NCBI RefSeq assembly: GCF_030730875.1
Contig: NZ_JAVAMA010000007.1
Coordinates: forward strand, 1-64,000
Direction: 5' to 3'
Length of the DNA stretch: 64,000 bases
DNA from: Sphingomonas sp. DG1-23
GTDB lineage: Bacteria; Pseudomonadota; Alphaproteobacteria; Sphingomonadales; Sphingomonadaceae
In this document: positions 1-8,942 of the stretch, piece after piece
Layout: every line of letters begins with the position of its first letter
Numbering within the stretch: the stretch's first letter is position 1
The notes under the pieces: model-generated
Seen by the model: the letters and a program-made list of their open reading frames with translations, nothing else
Database searches by the model: none
Told to the model about the DNA's origin: nothing
Position numbers and translations under genes: made by a program

Positions 1-2
1 CG

Positions 3-233
3 CGGATCTCGCTGATGGACGGCAGGAGCCTCATCGGCGGCGGCAACACCGTCTCGCAGACCTCCAACGTCTGGCACATCGAGGACGTCGGCGACTATAA
101 TGGCGACGGCAAGTCCGACATATTATGGCGCCACGACGATGGCGCGACCTTCATGTGGCTGATGGACGGCATCGAGGACATCGGCTCGGGCTACACCAAT
201 TCGCAGACCTCGCTGAGCTGGCACATCGCCTGA
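3..233 (+). CDS. FG-GAP/VCBS repeat protein, C-terminal fragment
   Basis: This is the 3' end of a gene that begins before the window. The last 70 or so residues contain a calcium-loop-like DYNGDGKSDI stretch followed by LWRHDDGATFMWLMDG, and the pattern SQTS.WHI occurs twice, once before this stretch and once at the C-terminus. This is typical of FG-GAP/VCBS beta-propeller repeats in secreted or surface proteins. The first in-window ATG (position 15) is inside the repeat, so it is not taken as the start. The function of the whole protein cannot be judged from this fragment. Confidence 0.75.
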   Translation, partial: RISLMDGRSLIGGGNTVSQTSNVWHIEDVGDYNGDGKSDILWRHDDGATFMWLMDGIEDIGSGYTNSQTSLSWHIA

Positions 234-244
234 ACCTCGGCCGC

Positions 245-274
245 GCGCTCCCGTCGCCCGCGTGACGGGAGCGC
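245..274. terminator. GC-rich hairpin after FG-GAP gene
   Basis: An 11-bp perfect inverted repeat (GCGCTCCCGTC / GACGGGAGCGC) with an 8-nt loop lies just after the FG-GAP stop codon and before the ligase start. There is no T-run, so it is terminator-like but not a clear intrinsic terminator. It could equally protect the mRNA 3' end. Confidence 0.35.
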
Positions 275-301
275 ATCGGCCGCGCTATGCGTTGCGCGGT
301 C

Positions 302-1885
302 ATGCGCGCCTTTGCCGATCTGCTCGATGCCCTGATCTACACCCGCTCGCGCAACGCCAAATTGCGGCTGATCGGCGATTATCTCGCGAGCACCCCCGAT
401 CCCGACCGCGGCTGGGCGATGGCCGCGCTGACCGGCGCGCTCGATCTGCCGGCGGTCAAGCCGGCGCTCGTCCGCGCCCTGGTCGAGGAGCGCGTCGATC
501 CGGTGCTCTATGCGCTCAGCCGCGATTTCGTCGGCGATTCGGCCGAGACGATCGCCTTGCTCTGGCCCGCGCCCGAGATGCCGCCGCCGGCGAGCGCGCC
601 GCTGACCTTGTCCGAAGTGGTGCGCGTTCTCGGCACGATCTCGAAATCCGATGCGCCCGCGGCGCTGGCGGGGATGCTCGACCGGCTCGAGGCCGACGAG
701 CGTTTCGCGCTTCTCAAGCTGGCGATGGGGGCGCTCCGGGTCGGCGTCTCGGCGCGGCTGGCCAAGACCGCGCTGGCGCAGGCGTTCGGGCTCGACGTGG
801 ATGCGGTAGAGGAGGTCTGGCACGGGCTGGTGCCGCCTTATGCGCCGCTGTTCGACTGGGCCGAGGGGCGCGGAACCCAGCCGACTCCCGAGAATGTCCC
901 CGTATTCCGCCCGTTCATGCTGGCCCACCCATTGGAGGAGACGCAGCTCAGCCTCGACGACTATGCCGCGGAATGGAAATGGGACGGGATCCGCGTCCAG
1001 CTCGTCCATGTCGCGGGCGAGACCCGGCTGTATAGCCGCGCCGGCGACGACATCACCCACAGCTTCCCCGAAGTCGCGCAGGCCTTCGTCACGCCCGGGG
1101 TGCTCGACGGCGAATTGCTGGTGAAGGGCAGCGCGCAAGGCGGCGAAGGCGGCGCGGCCAGTTTCAACGCGCTCCAGCAGCGGCTCGGGCGCAAGGTCGT
1201 GCCGGCCAAGACCTTGGCGGAATATCCGGCGTTCGTCCGGCTTTACGACATCTTGTTCGATGGCGGCGAGGATCTGCGCGCCTTGGCCTGGTCCGAACGG
1301 CGGGTGCGGCTCGAGGGCTTTGCCGCGGGGCTCGATCCCGAGCGGTTCGACGTTTCGGCGGTGATCGAAGCGGCGGACTTTGCAGGCCTCGAGGAGATTC
1401 GCGCCGGCGCGCGCGACGCGGCGATCGAAGGGGTGATGCTCAAGCGCCGCGATTCGCCTTATGTCGGCGGGCGCCGCGTCGGCCTGTGGTACAAATGGAA
1501 GCGCGATCCGCTGACCGCCGATTGCGTGCTGATGTACGCCCAGCGCGGCAGCGGCAAGCGCAGCTCCTTTTACTCGGACTTCACCTTCGGCGCATGGACG
1601 CCCGAGGGCGAATTGCTCCCGGTCGGCAAGGCCTATTTCGGCTTCACCGACGAGGAGCTCAAATGGCTCGATCATTATGTCCGCAACCATACGGTCAATC
1701 GCTTCGGCCCGGTGCGCGAGACCGACAAGAGCCTCGTCCTCGAAGTCGCGTTCGATTCGGTGCACGAATCGAAGCGCCACAAATCGGGGCTGGCGATGCG
1801 CTTTCCGCGGATCAGCCGGATCCGCAACGACAAGCCGGCCAGCGAGGCAGACACGATCGAAGCGCTGCGGCGGCTGGCAACCTAG
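302..1885 (+). CDS. ATP-dependent DNA ligase of the DNA-damage-response type
   Basis: A 527-residue ATP-dependent DNA ligase. The adenylation motif KWDG is at residues 226-229 and Lys226 is the expected AMP-accepting lysine. Upstream lies the alpha-helical N-terminal DNA-binding region, and downstream the nucleotidyltransferase and OB-fold parts (EGVMLKRRDSPY, then GLWYKWKRDP). The family usually begins MRAFADLLD, so ATG 302 is preferred over the in-frame ATG 15 nt upstream. Related ligases usually sit beside an MBL-fold exonuclease, an Lhr-like helicase and a metallophosphoesterase. Here the exonuclease and helicase are 12-14 kb away (12638-16377) and no phosphoesterase is visible. Role inferred: repair-associated nick sealing, not the replicative NAD-dependent ligase. 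Confidence 0.9.
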   Translation: MRAFADLLDALIYTRSRNAKLRLIGDYLASTPDPDRGWAMAALTGALDLPAVKPALVRALVEERVDPVLYALSRDFVGDSAETIALLWPAPEMPPPASAPLTLSEVVRVLGTISKSDAPAALAGMLDRLEADERFALLKLAMGALRVGVSARLAKTALAQAFGLDVDAVEEVWHGLVPPYAPLFDWAEGRGTQPTPENVPVFRPFMLAHPLEETQLSLDDYAAEWKWDGIRVQLVHVAGETRLYSRAGDDITHSFPEVAQAFVTPGVLDGELLVKGSAQGGEGGAASFNALQQRLGRKVVPAKTLAEYPAFVRLYDILFDGGEDLRALAWSERRVRLEGFAAGLDPERFDVSAVIEAADFAGLEEIRAGARDAAIEGVMLKRRDSPYVGGRRVGLWYKWKRDPLTADCVLMYAQRGSGKRSSFYSDFTFGAWTPEGELLPVGKAYFGFTDEELKWLDHYVRNHTVNRFGPVRETDKSLVLEVAFDSVHESKRHKSGLAMRFPRISRIRNDKPASEADTIEALRRLAT

Positions 1886-1941
1886 GGCTCTCGACTTCGC
1901 CGGCCCTTGCAATAAGGTCGTGCGCAACAGGGGAGATGCTC

Positions 1942-3234
1942 ATGATCCGCACGCTGGTTGCCGTCGCCGCTTTGCTCGCCGCGCCGTCCGCATTCGCCCA
2001 GACCTTCGCGATCCAGGCCGGGCGTCTGATCACCGATGCGGCCAAGCCGGCGCGTGGTCCGTCGACGGTGATCGTCGAGAAAGGCCGGATCGTGCGGATC
2101 GACGACGGCGCCACCGCGCCGGCGGGTGCGACGGTGGTCGACCTGCGCGGCAAGACCGTCTTGCCCGGGCTGATCGACGTGCATGTCCACCTGACGATGA
2201 ATGCCGGCGAGCCCTGGTATCAGGGACTGACCACCAAATATTCGGAAGCCTATGCGACGACGGTGGGGCTCAGGAACGCATTGACTACCGCACGCGCCGG
2301 ATTCACCACGGTGCGCGATCTCGGCGGCGGCACCGATGCCAGCATGGCGATGCGCGACGCGATCGCCGAGGGCGGTTTTCCGGGACCGCGCATCCAGGTC
2401 TCGGGGCCGGCGCTGTCGATCATCGGCGGGCATGGCGACATGACCGCGGGGCTCGCCCCCGAATTGCGCGATGCGATCGATCACAGCGGCGCGCAATTCT
2501 GGGTGTGCACGGGTGCCGAAGAATGCGCGCGGGCGGTGCGCAAGCTCGCCGCGGCTGGGGCGGACGCGATCAAGTTCCACGCCACCGGCGGCGTGCTCGA
2601 TCCCGGCGCGATGGGGCTCGAACAGCATTTCACCGACGCCGAGATGAAGGCGATCTGCGACACCGCGCACGAGATGCACCGCAAATGCGCCGCGCATGCC
2701 CATGGCGCGCGCGGGATCGAGGCGGCGGTGCGCGCCGGTGTCGACTCGATCGAGCACGGCACCTTTGCCGACGACACCGATATCCAGCTGATGAAGGCGA
2801 AGGGCACCACTTTCTCGGCGACCTTGATGGCGTTCAGCGGGCTCAACATGTATCTCGGCAAGGGCATTTTCAGCCCGAACAGCGAAGTGAAGGCGCGCCA
2901 GACGCTCGATCAATGGGGCAAGGCGCTCGGCCGCGCCTACAAGGCCGGAGTCAAGATCGCGCTCGGCACCGACGCCGCGGTCTATCCGCATGGCCGCAAC
3001 GGCGAAGAGATCGGGCTGATGGTCTCCAAGGCCGGGATGACCCCGCGCGACGCGCTGATCGCCGCGACCAAAGGCGGCGCCGACCTTCTCGGGCTCGCCG
3101 CCGAGACCGGCACGCTCGAGACCGGCAAGTCGGCCGATCTCATTGCCGTCGACGGCGATCCGCTGACCGATCCCGCCGCGGTGCTCCATGTCGGCTATGT
3201 GATGGTAGCGGGCAAGCCGATCCCGATGCCGTGA
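1942..3234 (+). CDS. Secreted amidohydrolase-family metal-dependent hydrolase
   Basis: A 430-residue protein with a clear signal peptide (MIRTLVAVAALLAAPSAFAQ), so probably periplasmic. The metal-binding HxH pair is His81/His83 in DVHVHL, and further conserved amidohydrolase stretches are IKFHATGG, AHAHGARGIEAAVRAGVDSIEHG and ALGTDAAVYPHG. The C-terminal GLAAETGTLETGKSADLIAVDGDPL is typical of imidazolonepropionase/Xaa-Pro-dipeptidase-like members. ATG 1942 is chosen because AGGGGAG lies 6 nt upstream, whereas the ATG at 1936 abuts it. The substrate is unknown. The next gene overlaps it by four bases, so the two are probably cotranscribed. Confidence 0.85.
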   Translation: MIRTLVAVAALLAAPSAFAQTFAIQAGRLITDAAKPARGPSTVIVEKGRIVRIDDGATAPAGATVVDLRGKTVLPGLIDVHVHLTMNAGEPWYQGLTTKYSEAYATTVGLRNALTTARAGFTTVRDLGGGTDASMAMRDAIAEGGFPGPRIQVSGPALSIIGGHGDMTAGLAPELRDAIDHSGAQFWVCTGAEECARAVRKLAAAGADAIKFHATGGVLDPGAMGLEQHFTDAEMKAICDTAHEMHRKCAAHAHGARGIEAAVRAGVDSIEHGTFADDTDIQLMKAKGTTFSATLMAFSGLNMYLGKGIFSPNSEVKARQTLDQWGKALGRAYKAGVKIALGTDAAVYPHGRNGEEIGLMVSKAGMTPRDALIAATKGGADLLGLAAETGTLETGKSADLIAVDGDPLTDPAAVLHVGYVMVAGKPIPMP

Positions 3235-4064
3235 GTCCGGAGGCGCTCGCCCCGGCGATGATGATCGCCTCGGGATCGATCCATGCAATGGTCAATGCGA
3301 TCCTCAAGGGCGGCAAGGACAAGATGGCCGGCCGTGCGGTGATCGACGGGTCGAGCGCCGTGCTGCTGTTGCCGGCGCTTCTGTTCGTGCCTTTGCCGCA
3401 CGGCGCCTGGGGATGGCTCGCCGCGACCGCGGTGATTCATTGCGTCTATCTCTACGCTTTGGTGCGCGCGTTCGAGACCAGCGACTTTTCCGCCGCCTAT
3501 CCGATCTTGCGCGGCACCGCGCCGCTGGTGACCGCGGCGCTGGCGATCGGCGTGTTCGGCGAAGCGGCGAGCGCGCGCGAGCTGGCGGGGATCGCAGCGA
3601 TCGGCGGCGCGATGTTCGTGATGGTCGCCGGGCGGCACATCGGCCGCGCAGGACTGGGCTGGGCATTGCTCACCGGGATGATGGTCGCCGCTTATACCGT
3701 AGTGGACGCGCAAGGCGTGCGCGCGGCGCCGACCCCTTTGAGCTTCATCGTCTGGATGTTCGTGCTGATGGGCAGTGCGACCGTGACGATGTTCGCGCTG
3801 GTTTCGCGCGGACGGATCTTCGCCTCGGCGCGGACGCAATGGCGTGCCGGCGCGGTAGCGGGGGCGCTGTCGATCCTGACCTATGGGCTCGCGCTCAGCG
3901 CCTTCGCGCTGGGCCCGACCGCACCACTGGCCGCCTTGCGCGAAACCGGAATGGTGACGGCACTGCTGATCGCGACTTTCGTGCTCAAGGAGCGGGTGAC
4001 GGCGGGGCGAGCCGTGGGCGTGCTGGGGATTCTGGGTGGGGCGCTGCTGATCTTGACGCGTTGA
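3231..4064 (+). CDS. EamA/DMT-family membrane transporter
   Basis: A 277-residue very hydrophobic protein with about ten predicted membrane segments in the two-fold repeat typical of EamA (drug/metabolite transporter) proteins. The second half contains LAALRETGMVTALLIATFVLKERV, the usual C-terminal EamA signature with its charged cap. The start is GTG 3231 (GTGA overlaps the TGA of the amidohydrolase), giving MSPEALAPAMM; an internal ATG at 3258 is a less likely start because it would cut the first helix. Substrate not predictable. Translation is probably coupled to the upstream hydrolase. Confidence 0.85.
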   Translation: MSPEALAPAMMIASGSIHAMVNAILKGGKDKMAGRAVIDGSSAVLLLPALLFVPLPHGAWGWLAATAVIHCVYLYALVRAFETSDFSAAYPILRGTAPLVTAALAIGVFGEAASARELAGIAAIGGAMFVMVAGRHIGRAGLGWALLTGMMVAAYTVVDAQGVRAAPTPLSFIVWMFVLMGSATVTMFALVSRGRIFASARTQWRAGAVAGALSILTYGLALSAFALGPTAPLAALRETGMVTALLIATFVLKERVTAGRAVGVLGILGGALLILTR

Positions 4065-4081
4065 ATCTGCGCATTGGACAC

Positions 4082-4103
4082 GCTCCCCTGCTTTCGCAGG
4101 AGC
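4082..4103. repeat. Short palindromic repeat, CTGCTTTCGCAG family
   Basis: A single copy of a 20-bp palindrome (core CTGCTTTCGCAG) in the 40-bp gap between the convergent transporter and TetR genes. The same element occurs as inverted pairs at 18909-18982 and 21821-21894. It may also serve as a transcription barrier between the convergent genes. Confidence 0.7.
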
Positions 4104-4104
4104 A

Positions 4105-4617
4105 TCAGGTGGGATCGTTGAGCAGCGCGCGGCAGGCAAGCATATGGGCTGCGAGATCAGCGACGGGGCAGGCGACCTCGCCGCGCAGCCACAAGCGGAG
4201 CATCGTCAGCTGCGCGGTCGCGGCGGCCATTGCCGGGAGCGTCGCCGAGGCGCCGCGCCGCGCCGTGATCAGCGCGGCGATCCGGCGAGCGAGCCTGGCG
4301 CCGGTCCTGCCGTCCAGCAGGACGCGTGCCACGCCGCGCTGCTCCCAGACATGGTCGAGCATCGCGCGCACTTGCGCCTTGCTCGCCCGTCCGAGCGCGG
4401 CGCTGGCCAAGGTATGGAGGATCGGCTCGACCGCAGCGACGAGGACTTCGTCCTTGCTGCGGAAATGCTCGTAGAAGGTCGAGCGGCCGATTCCGGCGGC
4501 GGCGATCAGCTCGGCGACGCGGATCGCATCGTAGCGCCGGCCGAGGGCGAGCGTGGTGAAAGCGGCGAGGATCGCGCCGCGGGTGCGCCTGGCGCGCGGG
4601 TCGAGTTCGTCTGCCAT
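4105..4617 (-). CDS. TetR/AcrR-family transcriptional regulator
   Basis: A 170-residue regulator. The N-terminal helix-turn-helix is residues about 12-58, with the family signature VAELIAAAGIGRSTFYEHFRSKDEVL. The rest is an all-helical ligand domain, slightly short for the family (usually about 190-200). It is convergent with the EamA gene and divergent from the VOC gene at 4762, so either neighbour is a possible target. I see no clear operator in the 144-bp gap to the VOC gene. Confidence 0.85.
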   Translation of the reverse strand: MADELDPRARRTRGAILAAFTTLALGRRYDAIRVAELIAAAGIGRSTFYEHFRSKDEVLVAAVEPILHTLASAALGRASKAQVRAMLDHVWEQRGVARVLLDGRTGARLARRIAALITARRGASATLPAMAAATAQLTMLRLWLRGEVACPVADLAAHMLACRALLNDPT

Positions 4618-4761
4618 GCCGCCGCCATGTTAGCGCATCGCGCCGCCGCGGCGCCGGACATTCGCACCGCTCTGTCCGGAAGCGGCAATCTGCGTCGGTT
4701 TCGCACTCGCACGTCCAGGAATGCCAGTGCAGGATACCGCTACAATTCAGGGAGTGGACCG

Positions 4762-5118
4762 ATGAGCGAAGCGCACCGCGTGGTGGCGATCCTGCCGAGC
4801 GACGATCTCGACGCCAGCGAGCATTTCTATCAACGGCTCGGGTTCGAAACGGTCAGCGATCATGGCGAGTACCGCATCCTCGCGGACGGACGCGGCTGGC
4901 ACCTGCATCTCAATCGGATCAAGGGCTGGCCGGCGAAGGTGGAAGACAATCCGTTCGGGCTCTATCTCTATGTCGAGGAGGTCGATGCGGTCGCCGATCG
5001 GGTGCGCGAGCTGATCATCGAAAAGGGCGCGCCGCACCGCAAGCCATGGGGGACCTACGAGTTCGCCGTGAGCGATCCGAGCGGGACGCTGGTCCGGATA
5101 GGGCGGGTGTTGGAATAG
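4762..5118 (+). CDS. VOC-family protein (glyoxalase/bleomycin-resistance fold)
   Basis: A 118-residue single-domain protein with the beta-alpha-beta pattern of vicinal-oxygen-chelate proteins: VVAILPSDDLDASEHFYQRLGF at the start and FAVSDPSGTLVRIGR at the end. It resembles bleomycin-binding and glyoxalase-like members more than true glyoxalase I. It is divergent from the TetR gene. The start is ATG 4762, preceded by GGGAG about 6 nt upstream. Substrate unknown. Confidence 0.8.
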   Translation: MSEAHRVVAILPSDDLDASEHFYQRLGFETVSDHGEYRILADGRGWHLHLNRIKGWPAKVEDNPFGLYLYVEEVDAVADRVRELIIEKGAPHRKPWGTYEFAVSDPSGTLVRIGRVLE

Positions 5119-5600
5119 GCCTGCGCGGGATTGAATGATCCTCCCCCGCCAAGGTCGTGCTGGATCGCCGGCAAGGGGTGCGAGCAGGGCCCGATCGTCG
5201 GCGACCGGGTGCTTCCTTTCGACGATGTGAGCGTTGCCCGGGAATGCGCGGCGCGAGGGCAATTCTTCGGTTCCCCTTCCGCTTGCGGGAGGGGCTAGGG
5301 GGGATGATCTCACCTCTCGTTTATTTCCAGTCCCTCCGCCGACCCCTCCCGCAAGCGGAAGGGGAGCGATGAACGCGCTCATGGACCTCTGACGAGATCG
5401 CAGCCGCGATGGGTGGCGCTGCTTCGGCCGATTTCACGGTCACCGGCGCGGCGCCGAAGGCGACGGGGTAAGCGACCAACCGGCCTCCATGCCTCCTCCC
5501 CTCCGTCAGCCGCGCTGACACTTTCCCCTGGCGGGGGAGGATATTCCAAAGTCGTACCGCTTAGGTCCGCTCCGCTATCCGTCATGAACGCCCGAAAACG
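5119..5600. other. Gene-free intergenic region with repeats
   Basis: I see no credible gene between the VOC stop and the terminator of the cold-shock gene. The region holds the inverted repeat at 5273-5364 and a weaker one near 5488-5545 (CCTCCTCCCC ... GGCGGGGGAGG). Open frames here are short and consist of repeat sequence. Confidence 0.6.
5273..5364. repeat. 22-bp perfect inverted repeat (REP-like doublet)
   Basis: Two 22-bp arms at 5273-5294 and 5343-5364 are exact reverse complements, with core CTTCCGCTTGCGGGAGG. A 48-bp spacer separates them. This arrangement, two inverted REP-like units around a short spacer, recurs in several gaps of the window with different cores. Confidence 0.8.
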
Positions 5601-5627
5601 AAAAAGGCCGGACGTTTCCGCCCGGCC
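5601..5627 (-). terminator. Intrinsic terminator of the cold-shock gene
   Basis: On the minus strand: GGCCGGGCG, loop GAAA, CGTCCGGCC, followed by TTTTT. The stem has one mismatch. It lies about 25 bp beyond the stop of the double-CSD gene and is correctly oriented for it. Confidence 0.85.
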
Positions 5628-5652
5628 CCTTCGTGATTCGGCTTGCTGAAGC

Positions 5653-6459
5653 TCAGCTACCCGGCGTGAGGTTCACTGCCGCGTACTTGCCGCGGCGGTC
5701 GACCTCGAGCTCGAACTCGAGTCGGTCGCCTTCGTTGAGCGTCGGCATGCCGGCGCGCTCGACGGCGCTGATATGGACGAACGCGTCGGGCTGGCCGTCG
5801 TCGCGCTGAATGAAGCCGAAGCCCTTCATCGCGTTGAAGAACTTGACCGTTCCGGTCGCCTTCTCGCCGGTCAGCTGGCGCTGCGGGCCACCCGCACCAC
5901 CGGCGCCGCCGCGCGGGCCGTCGCGATCGCGCGGCGGACCCGAATCGGTCACCGGCATCGGCTCGCCGTCGATCTTGAGGTCGGTCGCCGAGATGCGGCC
6001 GCCACGATCGACGAGCGTGAAGCCCATCGGCTGGCCTTCGGCGAGACCGGTGAGACCGGCCTGCTCGACTGCCGAGATGTGCACGAAAACGTCCTCGCCG
6101 CCGTCATCGCGAACGACGAAGCCGAAGCCCTTTTGCGCGTTGAAGAACTTTACGACGCCGGTCGCTTCGCCGACGACCTGCGGAGGCATTCCGCCGCCAC
6201 CGCCGCCGCGGAAACCACCGCCGCCACCGCCGCCGAAGCCGCCGCCACCGCCGCGATAGCCACCGCCACCGCCGCCGCCATAGCCGCCACCACCGCCGCC
6301 GAAGCCGCCGCGATCACCACCGAAACCGCCGCCGCCAAAGCCGCGATCACCGCCGAAGCTGCTGCCTCCGCCGAAACCGCCGCCTTCGTCGCCAAAACCG
6401 TCGCGCTTGTCTCTGCCGCGCCCGCCGCGATCCCCACGGCGCCCTCGATCAAAACTCAT
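5653..6459 (-). CDS. Double cold-shock-domain protein with glycine-rich N-terminus
   Basis: A 268-residue RNA/ssDNA-binding protein. Residues 1-90 are a low-complexity tail, first RG/DR-rich and then long runs of glycine broken by F, Y and R. Cold-shock domain 1 is about 99-163 (RNP1 KGFGF 110-114, RNP2 VFVHIS 124-129). Domain 2 is about 201-266 (KGFGF 212-216, AFVHIS 226-231). A PRDRDGPRGG linker joins them. Paired CSDs are known in alphaproteobacteria; the RGG/FGG tail is the unusual part and suggests a disordered RNA-binding or condensate-forming segment. Followed by an intrinsic terminator. Monocistronic. Confidence 0.9.
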   Translation of the reverse strand: MSFDRGRRGDRGGRGRDKRDGFGDEGGGFGGGSSFGGDRGFGGGGFGGDRGGFGGGGGGYGGGGGGGYRGGGGGFGGGGGGGFRGGGGGGMPPQVVGEATGVVKFFNAQKGFGFVVRDDGGEDVFVHISAVEQAGLTGLAEGQPMGFTLVDRGGRISATDLKIDGEPMPVTDSGPPRDRDGPRGGAGGAGGPQRQLTGEKATGTVKFFNAMKGFGFIQRDDGQPDAFVHISAVERAGMPTLNEGDRLEFELEVDRRGKYAAVNLTPGS

Positions 6460-6669
6460 GCCCTGTTCGTCTTCCCGGTCCGCCCATACTCAATCAAAAC
6501 CCAAGCGCCGGACGAAAAACGCAGGTGTTCGGGCACAAAAAACAGTGCCACGGAATCGGACATAGCCCAAAATCATACAGCGCGCGACCAGAAATCGACC
6601 TGATCATGGCAGATTCATGGAGTCTGCGGCGCTTGCGCCACGGTTCGGCGCACGGCAGAGGATGTCTTC

Positions 6670-7476
6670 ATGGAGTCCATCCTCGAATTGCTCGCCAGTC
6701 CGGCCGCATGGGCCGCGCTTCTCACGCTGATCGTGATGGAGGTGGTGCTCGGCATCGACAACCTCATCTTCATCTCGATTCTGTCGAACAAGCTGCCCGA
6801 GGCGCAGCGCCAAAAGGCGCGGACGATCGGGATCAGCCTCGCATTGGTGATGCGACTCGCCTTGCTGACGATGATCGCATGGATCGTCGGCCTCGTCGCG
6901 CCGGTGTTCGATCTCGGCATCGTCGGGCCGCCGGGCGCGCATGGCGAGCCCGCCTTCGAGACGCAATTCTCGTGGCGCGATCTGATCCTGATCGCCGGCG
7001 GCGTCTTCCTGATGTGGAAAGCGACCACCGAAATCCATCACTCGGTCGATTCGGACAGCCACGACACCGACGATCTGCTCGACAAGAAGAAGGTCCTGTC
7101 GATCTCCTTCACTGCCGCGATCGTCCAGATCCTGTTGCTCGATATCGTCTTCTCGATCGATTCGATCCTGACTGCAGTGGGAATGACCGATCATGTCGAA
7201 ATCATGTACGTCGCGGTGGTGTTCGCGGTGTCGGTGATGCTGTTCGCCGCCACGCCGCTCGCCAATTTCATCAACAACAACCCCACCGTGGTGATGCTCG
7301 CTCTGGGGTTCCTGCTGATGATCGGCATGGTGCTGATCGCCGAGGGTTTCGGCGCGCATATCCCCAAGGGCTATATCTACACCGCGATGGCGTTCTCCGC
7401 GGCGGTCGAATTGCTCAACATCTGGTCGCGGCGGAGCAAGGCGAAGAAGGCGGGTGTTGGCAAACGCCCGGAATAA
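6670..7476 (+). CDS. TerC-family integral membrane protein
   Basis: A 268-residue protein with about seven membrane segments. The two TerC hallmarks are visible: [17 protein letters not shown] near residues 22-38 and [18 protein letters not shown] in the second half. Both carry acidic residues inside helices. TerC/Alx relatives are linked to Mn2+ export and tellurite resistance; some are thought to metallate exported proteins. AGAGGA precedes ATG 6670 by about 8 nt. Stands alone between the divergent cold-shock gene and rnd. Confidence 0.88.
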   Translation: MESILELLASPAAWAALLTLIVMEVVLGIDNLIFISILSNKLPEAQRQKARTIGISLALVMRLALLTMIAWIVGLVAPVFDLGIVGPPGAHGEPAFETQFSWRDLILIAGGVFLMWKATTEIHHSVDSDSHDTDDLLDKKKVLSISFTAAIVQILLLDIVFSIDSILTAVGMTDHVEIMYVAVVFAVSVMLFAATPLANFINNNPTVVMLALGFLLMIGMVLIAEGFGAHIPKGYIYTAMAFSAAVELLNIWSRRSKAKKAGVGKRPE

Positions 7477-7500
7477 CTTTTTCAAACGTAAGCAGCTATT

Positions 7501-7528
7501 GTCACCCCGGAACAAGTCCGGGGTGACG
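7501..7528. repeat. CACCCCGG-type REP-like palindrome
   Basis: A single palindrome (GTCACCCCGG AACAAGT CCGGGGTGAC) between terC and rnd. It belongs to the family also found at 40394-40500, 51965-51993, 58502-58693 and 62828-62933. Confidence 0.8.
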
Positions 7529-7635
7529 CTCGGGAGGTGCGCGAAGCACGCCGCGGCGCCCGCGGGAGCAGGTGAAGACGCGTGAGGCGGCCGCAGAGCA
7601 TTGAGATGCGCACGCAACCGGCCTATGCGCGCGGC

Positions 7636-8256
7636 ATGACCGTGCATTTTCATGAAGAAGACCTGCCGGGGGACGTGTTCGCTCCCGGCGCGTCGATCGC
7701 CGTAGACACCGAGACGATGGGGCTGATCACCCCGCGCGACCGGCTGTGCGTCGTCCAGCTCTCCGACGGCAATGGCGACGAGCATCTCGTCCGGTTCGGG
7801 CCGCGCTCTGCGTACGATGCGCCCAATCTTCGGGCGGTGCTGGCCGATCCCGAGCGGCTCAAGCTCTATCACTTCGCCCGTTTCGATCTCGCGGCGATCC
7901 GTTTCTATCTCGGCGTGATCGCCGCCCCGGTCTATTGCACCAAGATCGCCTCGCGGCTGGTGCGCACCTATACCGAGCGGCACGGCCTGAAGGATCTCGT
8001 CCGCGAGCTGATCGGTCAGGAAATCTCGAAGCAGCAGCAATCGTCGGATTGGGGCGGCCCCGATCTTTCGGATGCGCAAAAGGACTATGCCGCGTCGGAC
8101 GTGCGCTTTCTGCATGCGATGAAAGTGGAACTCGACAAGCGTCTCGAGCGTGAAGGACGCATGCCGCTCGCCGAGGCCGCTTTCGACTTTCTGCCATGGC
8201 GGGCGGAGCTGGATCTCGCCGGCTGGCCCGAGGTGGATATCTTTGCGCATATCTAG
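7636..8256 (+). CDS. rnd: Ribonuclease D (DEDDy 3'-5' exoribonuclease)
   Basis: A 206-residue exonuclease domain without the C-terminal HRDC domains of E. coli RNase D, the usual short alphaproteobacterial form. The DEDDy residues are visible: Asp24 and Glu26 (VDTET), Asp84 (FARFD) and Tyr151/Asp155 (YAASD). The start is ATG 7636 (MTVHFHEEDLPGDVF); upstream in-frame codons encode non-conserved sequence. It lies just upstream of lptC, a conserved order, and may be in the same transcript. Role: 3' processing of stable RNAs. Confidence 0.88.
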   Translation: MTVHFHEEDLPGDVFAPGASIAVDTETMGLITPRDRLCVVQLSDGNGDEHLVRFGPRSAYDAPNLRAVLADPERLKLYHFARFDLAAIRFYLGVIAAPVYCTKIASRLVRTYTERHGLKDLVRELIGQEISKQQQSSDWGGPDLSDAQKDYAASDVRFLHAMKVELDKRLEREGRMPLAEAAFDFLPWRAELDLAGWPEVDIFAHI

Positions 8257-8297
8257 CGCCGCGCCGAACCTGTCTTATCTGGCGGACATGGCTTTCC

Positions 8298-8942
8298 ATG
8301 TCTGAAGTGGCTGCGCGCCTGAGATCGCAGAAGCGCGGCTGGGCGCATCCCGGCAGCAGCCACGACCGCGTCGTGCGGCTCGGCCTGATCGTGCTGCCGG
8401 TGGGGATCGGCGTGCTCGGCGCGTTTCTCGTGGTGTCGCCGCTGCTGATGGGCGGCGATGTCAGCTTCGTGTTCGACAAGAACAAGGTCGACATCTCGCC
8501 CGAGCGGCTGCGCATCGATGCCGCCGAATATCGCGGGGCGGACGCCAAGGGGCGGCCGTTCCACCTCCATGCCGGATCGGCGCTCCAGCGCAGCTCGGCC
8601 GAGCCGATCGTGCGATTGAACGATCTCGCCGCCGAAATCCGGCTCGACGACGGCCCCGCCTCGATTCGCGCCGACAGCGGCCATTACAACATGACCACCG
8701 AGCGGGTCGCGGTCGACGGGCCGCTCAAGTTCCAGACCTCGGACGGCTATGTGCTCAACACCAACAACGCCACGGTCGATCTCAAGACCCGCAAGCTCGA
8801 GAGCGGCGGCGCGGTGACCGGCAACACGCCCTCGGGGGTGTTCAGCGCGAACAAGCTGACTGCCGATCTCGAAAGCCGTACCGTCTCACTCGAAGGCAGA
8901 GCACGCTTGCGCATCCTGCCGCGAGGCGCAAAGAGGCAATGA
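8298..8942 (+). CDS. lptC: LPS export protein LptC
   Basis: A 214-residue bitopic inner-membrane protein. One membrane segment lies near residues 29-50 (LGLIVLPVGIGVLGAFLVV), followed by a periplasmic beta-jellyroll (LptC/OstA-like) domain. LptC docks the LptB2FG transporter to LptA and passes LPS outward. The start is ATG 8298 (MSEVAARLRS). Its TGA overlaps the ATG of lptA (ATGATGA), so translation is coupled. Confidence 0.87.
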   Translation: MSEVAARLRSQKRGWAHPGSSHDRVVRLGLIVLPVGIGVLGAFLVVSPLLMGGDVSFVFDKNKVDISPERLRIDAAEYRGADAKGRPFHLHAGSALQRSSAEPIVRLNDLAAEIRLDDGPASIRADSGHYNMTTERVAVDGPLKFQTSDGYVLNTNNATVDLKTRKLESGGAVTGNTPSGVFSANKLTADLESRTVSLEGRARLRILPRGAKRQ

